Assembly: GCA_032718475.1 (NCBI GenBank)
Contig: JAUCBJ010005718.1
Span: forward strand, 1 to 43,253
DNA: 43,253 nt
Direction of reading: 5' to 3'
DNA from: Nemertoderma westbladi
Lineage: Eukaryota > Xenacoelomorpha > Nemertodermatida > Nemertodermatidae
Position numbers and translations under genes: made by a program. Positions 8,685 to 18,801 of this stretch are shown piece by piece. Position 1 is the stretch's first letter, and each line of letters opens with the position of its first letter. A model generated the notes under the pieces. The model had not been told where the DNA came from. It worked only from the letters and a program-made list of their open reading frames with translations, and searched no databases.

Positions 8685-11432
8685 ATGTCTGACACTCAGC
8701 AAAACCTGTCAGACAGTCTAATCGATACAACCATCTGTGACACAGATAGGAGTGTGGAGCGATTAAGAAAGGAGTTCAGCTCACCTCCTACTGAAAGAAA
8801 AGTCATCCCTCCAGTAGTGGTATCGGACCCTAAGCTAATCCAACACCATAGGTCTATCATCGGCACTCGGGCCCAAGTAAAACGGAACCAGGAAGCAGCT
8901 GTCCCACAGCAGCAACAGCCTAGTCAAGAAACTTGTTCCCAGCGATCCGATAGCTCCAGTAGTTCGGATACTGTCGAGCTGACCCCCGAACGCGGATTGC
9001 AGATGACGGCTAAAGCCTACTCGGACCCCCTTCTCACCCTTCCTGCCGCAGTGCTAACTACTATATTGATTGCGGTGGAGGAACATCAAGCCGACTGGGC
9101 GAGAAATAAGCGAGCGACCCAAGATAATTATGCGGGATACGCCAGGGAAGAATTGATGTCTATTGTCGAGTCACAATGGCACTTTCCCGGACCCGGACTC
9201 CCGTTAGATCTGTCCGAGGCTACTTGGGAAGATATACACAGGATGGGAGTGGCTAAAGATACGATGGATCCAGCTGTTTGGAAGAGGTCGGCAGCAGGAT
9301 ATGTGCAGGGATTCTTCGGCTCCTTAGAGCGATTAGAAGAACAACTGTTTCGACAACCCCAAGGACCTCAAGAGCAGGAAGAACTGCTATACCAAGTACG
9401 CGAAAGAACCCTACGCATTCGACTAATCCTATCAGCTTTTGAGGAAACTTCCAAAAGAAGACAGGACACATCGCTGCAGGTTGCTGTCAAAACTTGGTTC
9501 CAGCGGGTAGGTCTCAAAGTACAAGAAACGGACCAGTGGAAATCCCAGCTGTCTGAGAGACTAACCTATGAAGAACCAACCGATGCCACCCTTTCTCGAG
9601 TGGAAGGCGAAGAGACTGCAGAGAGACCACGAACGAGAGACGCCATAGACATATATCTGTCCGACTATCAGCGATTCCTAGGAGACGAAGAGTTGAGGAG
9701 ACGGCTGTCTGGACTTTCCCCTAATAGTGAAGGAACCCAGCGTGTGTTAGACTCAATCGATGCTGAAATGTTAGCGGCTAACCAAGCTGAGTTTGATGAA
9801 AAACTTCGCCTCACTAGAGTCCAAGAAGAACTAGTAAAGAAAAAACGGATAGAGGACAAAAAGGCAGTAGCAGCGGCGAAAGCGGCAGCGTCAGTGGAAG
9901 AGGCAAAAGCGGCAGCGGCAGTGGAAGCGGCAAAGGCAGTAGCAGCGGCAAAGGCAGCAGCGGCAGTGGAAGAGGCAGAAGCAAAAGCGGCAGCGGCAGC
10001 GAAAGCGGCAGAGGCAGTAGCAGAAGCAAATGCTGCAGCGACAGTGGAAGCAGCCAAAGCAGCAGCAGCAATAGCATTGGCAGACGCAGAACAGAGAGCG
10101 TCTGAAGAGACTACCCAACTGGAGTTGGAGAATCTGCAAGAGACGCAAGACAACATAAATAAACAGTTAACTGCTAGTCACATGCAGATGATGAGAAAAT
10201 CTACTCCCAAACGCCAGGGATATACGTCATCGGAGGAAAGCGAAACCACCGATCCTGAAGGCGGAGGAAATAGATCTCGTCTAAGCAGGCGTAGAAAAAC
10301 ATCTCACCATCACAAATTGCCTGATTTGCCCCCAGCTGTTAGAAGACAGCTAGCTAGCACAGACTTAGGTCGTACGGAACCCACAGACCAAACTATTCAG
10401 GTCAAAAGACTCCCTACAATAGTTGATGAGCCTGAAATAATTAGGCCTGTCGTTCCCAAAGTCACTTCTGTGTTAGAGACCCCTGTACTTCCAGAGCTTA
10501 ACTCTAAATTCCCTTTACATAGTACTACACTGCCTGTACCCGGTAGAACAGTCCATGAGAATATCCCTGTCCTGATAGCAGAGAGAGAAATCAAAGATTT
10601 GTCTCCCGTCGTCCAGCGTCGGCCCGCTACAATGTTGGCGACTCCCGCTTCGGCGGTCGAGTGGGTAGAGGAGGGACGGCGGGGGATGAACCTCCTGCTC
10701 GGACAGATGCAGGAGACTGTCCACCAACTTAAGGGAACAGTAAGGGAAGGTAGGGCCGAATTACAAGAAGTGCAGCAAAGTATCGCGCTAGAACGCGACA
10801 AGTTAGTCAATATACAAAAAGGCATACCAATACCCCCTGTAACATTGTGTCCACCTGTTAGGTCTGAAGTATTACATGCGCAAGGTGTGGAGCCTACACG
10901 CATCTATACTGCTAGTGAAGTAGAAACTCCTATAGCAAACCCTATTAAGGGTGATTATAGACCTGATATTAATGATATTCCCCATAGACCTGATAATGAT
11001 CCGAGAAATTTATATACCGATAAGTCGATATTAAATAACACGATGGCCCAAGAAAGCTTTACGCGTCAGATGGCTAGAACAGAAGCCCGCCAAGCGGTTA
11101 AAGTGGGAGAGATCGTCAAATTCAATGGAGATGAGATGAAATGGCTACCTTTCAATGAATACTACAAAGATAGCATACAAAACTCTGTACTATCTAACGG
11201 AGAGAAACTTAGGTTCCTCATCAAATGCTTGGAAGGACCTCCCAGGTTAATGGCGTTAAAGTTTATTGGACATCCAGAAGGATTAAGACAAGTATGGGAT
11301 ACATTAAACATCAGGTATGGTAACAAGGATAACATAGCTAAGTATTTGTATGCAAAATTAGTAGCCCCCCGACACTTCCTTAGTAGCGGGATTATTTTTC
11401 CGATGAAATTCAGGAGATCTGTAGACAATTAG
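8685..11432 (+). CDS. gag: Gag protein of copy B, frameshifted at its end
   Basis: A 915-codon frame starting MSDTQQNLSDSL. The ATG is supported by the same start in copy A. Residues about 393-467 are an Ala/Glu/Lys-rich helix encoded by GCA/GCG-rich triplets, probably a coiled coil. Residues about 805-895 (FNGDEMKWLPFNEYY ... RYGNKDNIAKYLYAKL) resemble DUF1759, the capsid region of BEL/Pao Gag. About 800 residues precede that domain, much longer than I expect for the family. The last 12-15 residues are out of frame: family-like sequence resumes in another frame near 11390 (DEIQEICRQLDWLGK). The protein would form the particle shell, but without its knuckles and protease, which lie downstream in the other frame. 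Confidence 0.85.
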   Translation: MSDTQQNLSDSLIDTTICDTDRSVERLRKEFSSPPTERKVIPPVVVSDPKLIQHHRSIIGTRAQVKRNQEAAVPQQQQPSQETCSQRSDSSSSSDTVELTPERGLQMTAKAYSDPLLTLPAAVLTTILIAVEEHQADWARNKRATQDNYAGYAREELMSIVESQWHFPGPGLPLDLSEATWEDIHRMGVAKDTMDPAVWKRSAAGYVQGFFGSLERLEEQLFRQPQGPQEQEELLYQVRERTLRIRLILSAFEETSKRRQDTSLQVAVKTWFQRVGLKVQETDQWKSQLSERLTYEEPTDATLSRVEGEETAERPRTRDAIDIYLSDYQRFLGDEELRRRLSGLSPNSEGTQRVLDSIDAEMLAANQAEFDEKLRLTRVQEELVKKKRIEDKKAVAAAKAAASVEEAKAAAAVEAAKAVAAAKAAAAVEEAEAKAAAAAKAAEAVAEANAAATVEAAKAAAAIALADAEQRASEETTQLELENLQETQDNINKQLTASHMQMMRKSTPKRQGYTSSEESETTDPEGGGNRSRLSRRRKTSHHHKLPDLPPAVRRQLASTDLGRTEPTDQTIQVKRLPTIVDEPEIIRPVVPKVTSVLETPVLPELNSKFPLHSTTLPVPGRTVHENIPVLIAEREIKDLSPVVQRRPATMLATPASAVEWVEEGRRGMNLLLGQMQETVHQLKGTVREGRAELQEVQQSIALERDKLVNIQKGIPIPPVTLCPPVRSEVLHAQGVEPTRIYTASEVETPIANPIKGDYRPDINDIPHRPDNDPRNLYTDKSILNNTMAQESFTRQMARTEARQAVKVGEIVKFNGDEMKWLPFNEYYKDSIQNSVLSNGEKLRFLIKCLEGPPRLMALKFIGHPEGLRQVWDTLNIRYGNKDNIAKYLYAKLVAPRHFLSSGIIFPMKFRRSVDN

Positions 11433-13381
11433 ACTGGTTAGGTAAGTCTCATGAATATCAGAGTTCAATGGTTATTGGAGCCGTAGTCTCTACTTTACCA
11501 AAGGGTTGAGTATGTACACGCTGGGACAAGAAAGTGTTGTACATGAATGAACAACAACGACGAAGCCCTACCATGGCTGATCTCATGTCCTTCTTAGATA
11601 GTGAAGTAAAATTACAACTCATAAAGCAAGCCAGAGAGAAAACATCGGAAAATAAGGTAAGTGAGAAACCCGTTTCTAGGAGAAGGATAATACCAGTGTG
11701 TTATACTGACGACGGCGAAAGCCAAGCTTCTCAAGAAGAGGACAGCGGGAAAGACACAGCAAAATCTTACTATGACAACAAGACCTATAAAGACGTAAGT
11801 AAATACAAGTCTCGAACCAGTGACAGGAGAGAACAGGTAACAACAACTCCTCCTACGTCTCCTAAGAGAATTCACGGAAGAAAGCCCGAAGAAAGAACGA
11901 GAGTGCATAACGTTACCCAAGGTAAGGTGAGTAACATCAAACCAAAATGTGCGCTGTGCGACGGGCCCCACCGTTTGAGTGCGTGTGCTGAATTTCTAAA
12001 GAAATCCCTTGTAGACAGATGTACAGTCCTGTGGAATAAGCGGTTATGCTATAATTGCCTCAGATCAGGACACCAACGGCGAACCTGTTACTCCGACGTA
12101 AAGTGTGCAAAGTGTGGCGCGAAACATCACATCTTGTTACACAGTGAGTTCGAACGAGACAAACAGAGTCAGGTAAGTGAGCCCGAACTACATGTCCAAT
12201 TCAGTGATGTAAATGACACTGATCAGGAGTCTGAGATGGAAGGATTCTATACTGACGAATTCTCCGACGCCAACGAATCCTGTTATCTAATCAATACCGC
12301 AGTGTATCGAGCACTTACTTATGAAAAGGACACCAACAATGAGTTTCCCCCAACTACTTTTGCCAAACAACCATCTTGGAAAGCTCCAACTTCCAACGTA
12401 GGAATCAGAGAATTTCCTGTAGTGCAGGTAAGAGTTCACGGTCCTAACAAAAGTTACATAGTGAACGCCCTCCTTGACTCCGGCAGCACAGGAACATTCA
12501 TCGATCAAGAACTAGCCGAAGATATCTTTGCTGGACAACCCAAATTCCGGACTAAATTGAATATGTCAGGAATTATGCAGGTTTGGAAATCTACCCTAAC
12601 GGCAGATTACTATGTAGGTGTGTTGTCCACCCCCCAGGATAAATTAGGAGCACAAGGTATAAGGTCGGTAAAAATGGTGGCTATAAAGAACTTCGCTACT
12701 ACCCAAGCAGACCTTTATAATTGGGACGAGGATGAGAGCATCCAACATCTTAAGATACCTCGATTCCAGACAGATTATCCTGGAGTGCAAATACTCATCG
12801 GCCAAAACGCGCATGAGGCGCTCGAGACATTGGAGAAACGGCCTGCTCAACCGCAGCCACTACAAACCTATGCGGTAAGAACTAGAGTAGGTTGGTACTT
12901 CACTGGCCCTTCCCGTAGAACTCTCAAAGAGAGATTACCTCAACAACAGGTATACCAAGTAAAGGAATGGGAAGTGGAGAGCAGTGATGTGGACGATCCA
13001 ACTGAGGGAACACCATACTCCTCAGATAATGACGATATTAACTCCAATGTAGATCAATGGAGACATTGCCTTGGGACGATTAATCCAGCCGACATCGCTT
13101 CCAGAGGAGCAACTCCTCAAGAACTGATAGATACTCCAGGCTGGTTAGGTGGATCCGACTTCTTAAGTAAAGAAGAAGAAGAATGGCCTCCTCATCTTAC
13201 CCCGGTGAAGATTAGACAGGCCAAGGGAGCGGAGAAAGTAACACAACAACTCAATCGCCCAGCTAGTCGTTTATGTTTACTGGAAAGAGACCGAAAACTG
13301 TCCGGAAACTATGGAAGGCAAGATACTCTTCCTACGACCACTTCCCTAATCCGACAAATATCTAGGGACTCCATAACGTAA
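11390..13381 (+). pseudogene. Gag nucleocapsid + aspartic protease + truncated pol stub (copy B)
   Basis: Continuation of gag in another frame, broken by TGA at 11507-11509. The clean frame opens at 11534 (615 codons). From about residue 139 come zinc knuckles typical of BEL/Pao: CALCDGPH, then CYNCLRSGHQRRTC, then CAKCGAKHH. At residue about 315 is the protease site LLDSGSTGTFI (DUF1758-like). After EWEVESSDVDD the sequence jumps to WRHCLGTINPADIASRG, normally found after RNase H, so about two thirds of pol is deleted at about 13000-13045. The frame ends at 13381 without the integrase. A protease-competent product is conceivable; an enzyme able to copy RNA is not. Confidence 0.85.
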
Positions 13382-15008
13382 TAACATATGGAGTGGGCGT
13401 GTGACTATATCATTTTATATTTGTTTTTATTTTATATTTATGTATGTATTATTATGTAATTTTATTATAATCGTTTTCTTTAATTTTATTTAGTAGAATG
13501 TTATTTTAGTGATTATTTAGTAGATTAGTGCAATATATTAGTGTTTATTACGTACGTAATTACTTATAATATATATTTAGTGCGACGGCGAGAAATAATT
13601 ATTTTTCTCTTTCCTTACTGTCCGTATCATATTATAAATACGTGACTACAGTAAGATGAAATGTCCGTACTTATTAAAGTACAATAAAGCCCTACTATAT
13701 TCAAGTATTATTGGTAGGCAGAGTATTAGGAATGCAAAGTTCAGATCCTCGTGTCTCGGCTAAACCAAGCTCTGGGTAGACCTTGGAAACGACTTGCCTC
13801 TTCACACTGACATTGCTTCGTGCGATATTGCTCTTCTACCTTATATTAAATAATACATATAGTAGCGTGATGTCCCTATAACAGTAGCGTAAAACGCAAA
13901 TAAATCTGTTAAACCTTTTGACCATCTGTAATTCTAGTCGATTAAGATATCGCGGCACCCACCGATATACTTGAAAGACAAATTCTAGAATCAGTGGTTA
14001 ACGTCCCCAGACAAGTTCTGGAATAAATCGGTGCCCATCTTAAATATTAATTTAATATTTATTAAAATCTGTAAAATTCAGATCCGTTAACAATTCTAGT
14101 CGATTAAGATATCGTAGCACTTACCGATACTCTTAAAAGACAATTTTCATAGAATTAAGGATCCTATGTCCCCAGACCTGCTCTGGAATCAAATTGTGTC
14201 AATTTTAACATCAAATAATAAAATTCACGGGAATAAATTTAAATTCATATTTTAAATGAATTTCATAAATTGTCATTTTGTACAATTTATAACATTCCCA
14301 AAATTCCATTAATTAATAGATCATGGGAGCGGAGATTCATCCTATTGAGTGTATTAGAGTGCGAGAATCTCCAACATATAGTCAATAGCCGATAAAATTA
14401 ATAAAATCATGCATAAAGAGGATATTGACAATTAAAGAATTATTATTAAATAGCATCCCAGATCTGTATGCATGAGAATTACCCTAATTCTACCGCTAGC
14501 ATTCCATAATGTCACCATAGCAACACCCACGCTAGAATTAGAAGCAAGTTAAAAGAACAATAGAAAGCTTGTCCCATTGCATAGCATAGAGAATATAGCA
14601 CACTGTTAGTATCCAAAGATACACAGTAATAACGTGACATTCTGGAAGGCACTGACTAACGGACAAATGGCCTGTATGTGTATAATTGGTGACAGTTGTG
14701 TGGAATTTGTGCGTTTATAGGTGAATGTTACTGCTAAGGTGTGTTTACAGTAGCTAGTCGCAATTGTGAAAGTAGCCCAACTCTCCTATAGAAAGAACCT
14801 AAAGTGGATTCAAGCCTTTGGGACGGACAGTGGAGTGACTTGTGCCGGTTATCGTTGTCGTGCGGTTGCTACATGTTGGCGTAAACACCTCGACGACGGT
14901 ACATCGGCGCTGAGAATCCCACTGTCCGGGGGCAAAGAAAGGTAGGCAGCGACGCCCGCTCGCCTAAACATAAACTCATTTCGATATTAATAAACTCAGA
15001 TAGCAGAT
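13382..15008 (+). other. Non-coding internal segment where integrase would lie
   Basis: A+T-rich DNA without a credible frame or any integrase motif. It holds a tandem duplication (next entry). Its last 300 bases are more G+C-rich and lead into the third ORF. A GT-containing block (AAAGAAAGGTAGGC, about 14935) could be a splice site or just leader sequence. Confidence 0.6.
13930..14245 (+). repeat. 162-bp tandem duplication inside copy B
   Basis: AATTCTAGTCGATTAAGATA occurs at 13930 and 14092, and the rest of each unit also aligns (CACYNACCGATA, then GTCCCCAGAC). The two units have diverged by many substitutions, so the duplication is much older than the insertion. Confidence 0.8.
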
Positions 15009-16457
15009 ATGACGGAGTTGATAGAAGATGATCTTGGTATCAGGGAGCGATATACTCTACCTTTACAAGCATTTGTGGATAGCTTGATACGCGGTGAAAC
15101 CGATCCAACCATTACGGAGGACGATGGTCGTTATATCGAACCGCCGATGTCCCAAGAGCAACTTACGCGTGAATTGGACTATCGAAAATTCACCGCTCGC
15201 TATACGCATCGTAATAGTGCGTATATGGACTTCCTAACTACCGGCCATCCTATCGATTTACATGATACGGACGATGTAGACACCGAAAGGGAAATGGTTC
15301 TATTTAAATATCATACCCAGCGGAGTCGTAACGATAAACCGAGAATAGGTCACGAAAATTCTATTCGTAACAGACTGGGAAGACGAACCAATATGCCTAG
15401 AATCTGAGGAGATTCAGCCTATCGCGCCCGGAACAGCGACAACGATTACATCCTAGAATGGTATCAAGGTCCACAGTGTCTCACTGCGTACAATTATCGC
15501 CATGCCAACTATGTTTCTCAGCAACGTTGTCGGTTATGCGCATCGAGAGACCACGATACGCCCATGAACACCAACGTCCGCTGTTCCTATTTCCAAGAAC
15601 AACCGACTATGGAAATTTATTGCGCATATTGCAGACTCAATAACTTGCATATCTTTGCGGTTTGCCCTCAATTTATGACTCAATGTCACCATTGTCAACT
15701 AAAGGGACATGCCAGTTTCGATTGCCCTTTTAATCACGACTTGGAAAGCGTAGATGAAATGATCACACTACGTTACATCAGAGCTTGTGAAGCGAACGCT
15801 GATTTACATTGTGATTCGCGCCATCGCTATTATCCCGGACGCGCTTACGAAGGAGTTTATGCGTTCCATCCTTATCTATTCGCTTCGGTTGAACAGAAAT
15901 CACGCATATCAAGTTACGAGCTACTGAAGCGCGTCGGAGAATGTATTTCAACCAAATTCGTACGCAAATTTCTCAGGAGTGTTAATCCTAGCGACCTTCA
16001 TTCCTATAACTTAATCAATTATATCCGTCAGGATCCGGACTATGGAGACTTGTTTGTTAACTCACACCCCGAGTTACAGGAAGTATATCGACGGCCTTAC
16101 GAATACCGAGCCCGCGAACGCGAGTTGGAAAGGACCATTAAACCCCGGAGGTTTCTAACTGCATATGGTCCACCCACGGCCCTCGTTCAGACCACTCGTA
16201 AAGGACCCGTAAGAGCGGCTGTCTTGAAACGAGCTCTCCAAGCCGTTAGACCTCTCTCCCCTGACGATGATGTCAATCAACCCGGTACTTCGACTGGCGG
16301 ATACACCGACCATAATCCTACACCCTCTGATGCAATCATATTGCACCCTTCACCCAGGAGTTATAGCCCTCCTTGTAAAGTGGCTCGCCCCAAAGAGAAA
16401 AGGACTCTGGCTAGCTTTAAAAAACTGCGTAAACGCCGTCCGCGCAAGAAAGACTAA
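15009..16457 (+). pseudogene. Third ORF of copy B: unknown protein with three zinc-knuckle-like motifs, one in-frame TGA
   Basis: One frame of 482 codons plus stop, interrupted only by TGA at 15405-15407 (codon 133). The first part starts MTELIEDDLGIRERY and is acidic. After the TGA come three Cys/His clusters: C174-C177-H182-C192, C205-C208-H214-C219 and C226-C229-H234-C239, the last a canonical CX2CX4HX4C knuckle (CHHCQLKGHASFDC). The C-terminus is strongly basic (KKLRKRRPRKKD), suggesting nucleic-acid binding and nuclear entry. No signal peptide or membrane segment is seen, so it is not an obvious envelope protein despite its env-like position. The TGA follows a C, consistent with CGA-to-TGA decay, but readthrough is possible. 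I do not recognise the family; a second nucleocapsid-like or RNA-export factor is a guess. Confidence 0.7.
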
Positions 16458-16520
16458 CTGTTTAGAGTATTTACGTATATTAGAAACTGTGATTTTGTAT
16501 ATTTTATAGACTCAAATCCC

Positions 16521-16535
16521 ATTTTCTGGGAGCGG
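16521..16535 (+). promoter_or_regulatory. Polypurine tract before the 3' LTR
   Basis: ATTTTCTGGGAGCGG ends directly at the 3' LTR. GGGAGCGG preceded by a T-rich run fits a plus-strand primer tract, though it is short. Confidence 0.6.
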
Positions 16536-17782
16536 TGTAAAAGCTTCTGTGGGATATAACTGGCCCCTTTTGCTTCGCAATCCAGTTTCCCCCCAGGCGC
16601 TGGAATACTCTAAAAAGGTTCTCTAACTGTATATATATTCCCCTCGCCCGCAAGGTACCGTTACAGGTGTTTTAACGGACATAAAAGTCATTCTTCTATA
16701 TACGTGCTTTAGCGGACATGGTAAGGCAAAAAACCTGCAATGCACCAAATACCTTTACACGGCTTGGCCTTGATGATTCAGATTGCGACATCTAGCAGCT
16801 GGTTGCTGGCATGGAAACAGCCATTGGACGCATGGTTCTTTGTTTGGCTTGAGCCAATCAGAGCGATTTTTTCTGTCGACGTGTAGATATTCGGTCGATC
16901 ATACTAGGAGTGTTCAGTCTTACTGTTTTTTGTGATACTGTTGTGTTGTTGCTATCTAGGCCAGGAACACCGGCTCTAGAGTCAATTCGTTTTCATACTT
17001 TAGAAGAAACATTAGTAGGCTTAAGATTATAGAGCGTATAACTGTTATCAGTGCAGTCTTGTCACATCTTGTCATATCATATCTTAACCTACCGTCTTAA
17101 TGCTGTTTACTGTTGTGTTTTGGTTGAATATTATTTGGAGAACATATATAAAGAACCCAAATTTCCCAATTTTCTTGATACACTACAGGTTAGAGAGACG
17201 GGTTATATATAGCGATTGCGACTTATATTATTGTGTATGTAGTGAATTTAATGCTATTTGATAAGCACTACATTGGTCCGTTGCTGTTCTCTTTATATAT
17301 GATAAAATTCATTGACGGTCGGCAAATTAGTGAGCAGTATTGTGTGTTACCGGTAGTGTGCATGATTGTGACTGATAACTAAGCATTTCCTAAAGAATGC
17401 GCCTCATACGTGAATCATAAGCCTTACCGACTTACCGTTGTGATTAGTATAAGTCATATCTCTGTTTACCTAGATAGAGCGCCACGTCCTAAAGGAACTG
17501 TTAATATTTCCCGAAAGTGAATAATATTAGTCAGAAATTATTTATTAACGATCAATCGAATAATACAATACAGTAAGCTTACACTGCAATAATAATCTAA
17601 GCCCTCAGAATCCAGTCTCCCGGGTATATCCAGCGGGTGAATGGACGCGCACTAGGCTGGCTTCTGCTAATGTTGTGTTTATTGGTATTAAATATTTGTC
17701 ATCTTCTAAAGTCTATTTATAAACCAAAAGACATATAAATTTTGGCAGGTTAAACTGCTAAAGGTCTTCAAAAGCGCGTACA
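16536..17782 (+). repeat. 3' LTR of copy B
   Basis: 1247 bp, with two mismatches found against 5220-6466. It ends GCGCGTACA and is followed by the TAATA duplication. Confidence 0.93.
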
Positions 17783-17787
17783 TAATA
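17783..17787. repeat. Target-site duplication TAATA, right of copy B
   Basis: Matches 5215-5219. Confidence 0.8.
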
Positions 17788-17835
17788 GTTATTGTTTATT
17801 AGTTCTATTATATAATCGATCTTATCTAAATCGAT

Positions 17836-18801
17836 CCTAGCAGCGGTCCGTTAAGGAACCGACCTTATATTATCACCAGTGATGGGGGGCAGAGGCCAAA
17901 GCTGGGTGGGGGGGGGGGGGGGGGGCAAACCTATACCGTTTGGGTTTGGGGGGCATATAGCAAAGTGAAAGTTCATTCAGTACGTAAAGTAAAATCAATA
18001 ATGTTGAAGAGTGTGTGGGGCGAGCCACGAAATTGGCGGAGCTATCACTATCACCAAGTTAATAATAATAGCTTAGTAATAACAAGTTAATTAATAATAA
18101 TAATAGCAAATAGTTGTTGTCGTTGCGATTTTGACATGCCAATAAGTTTGTCGGATTTAATTAAAGCTGTTGAGTTAACAATTTTTAGGCATAAATATGT
18201 CCAAAAGTTAAGGTTAAAGTTACAAAAAATAACATTTAGATATGGATACCAGCGCAAGCAACCATCAGCTCCCTGCCTATTAGCTGCAATCTGGCTACAG
18301 ACAATGGGTCAACAACGAATAACCCACCCTGGTAGCCAATGAGAGAACTTGGAGCTTTTGTGTGTTTTTAGTAATTATATTGAGCTGCAACCTGATAGGC
18401 CTAGAGTATAGTGGTATTAAATCACTATCAAAATCAATAAATAGATGCGGTCTGCCAGCAAGCTTTCCAGTCCGAGTAGTGAGTAGCAACATAAAACAAT
18501 AATACATAACTTACACCATACAATGTAATTCGGCACAGGCTCTGGCAGTGCCAGTGCCATTATAATTGGACAAAAAGTAATGGTGGGGAGACAGGTCAGT
18601 GGGTAGAAGTAGTATGTGAATCCAATAATATTGATTACCAACAATATCGTGACTAATAAGACAAGATAACAAGACATGACTGGGGGGGGGTCTTGTCTGG
18701 GGGGGGGGGGGGGGGGGGGGCAGTGCCCCCAAAGCCCCCCCCCCCCCCCCCCGCACAATACAGCCTGCCTAGCAGCGGTCCGTTAAGGAACCGACCTTAT
18801 A
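17836..18801. repeat. 34-bp perfect direct repeats enclosing about 900 bp with poly-G/poly-C tracts
   Basis: The 34-bp block starting CCTAGCAGCGGTCCGTTAAG is identical at 17836-17869 and 18768-18801. Between them are G18 (17908-17925), G9 (18682-18690), G22 (18699-18720) and C18 (18735-18752). G22 and C18 flank a 14-base spacer and could pair. Paired G-runs near a transposon end are common in invertebrate non-autonomous elements, so this may be one, but clear terminal inverted repeats were not found. Small frames here, including polyproline ones over the G/C tracts, are artefacts. Confidence 0.6.

Larger units (their letters stand above)
5220..17782 (+). mobile_element. Complete non-autonomous BEL/Pao-like LTR retrotransposon (copy B)
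   Basis: A 12,563-bp element with two 1247-bp direct LTRs, TG...CA ends, a purine-rich run before the 3' LTR and a 5-bp TAATA duplication. Its order is 5' LTR, 2.2-kb leader, gag, nucleocapsid-like knuckles and aspartic protease, a short post-RNase H stub, non-coding DNA with a tandem duplication, a third ORF, then the 3' LTR. BEL/Pao affiliation rests on the DUF1759-like Gag segment, the CYNCLRSGH knuckle block, the LLDSGST protease and the WRHCLGTINPADIASRG stub. Reverse transcriptase, RNase H and integrase are missing, so movement must have relied on a relative. The near-identical LTRs indicate recent insertion. Confidence 0.9.

Noticed and set aside
9668-10156. Minus-strand Ala/Ser- and Leu-rich frames opposite gag
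   Set aside because: Antisense of the triplet-rich helix segment. The same effect creates Cys/Leu-rich plus-strand frames at 343-636 opposite copy A gag.
13382-15008. Hidden integrase in a decayed frame
   Set aside because: No HHCC or DDE motif found in any frame; A+T-rich with a non-coding duplication.
15009-16457. Third ORF as a retroviral-type envelope
   Set aside because: No signal peptide, fusion-type or membrane segment, and Cys/His knuckles instead.
18136-18342. 68-codon frame between the G-tracts
   Set aside because: Length expected by chance and no family-like content.
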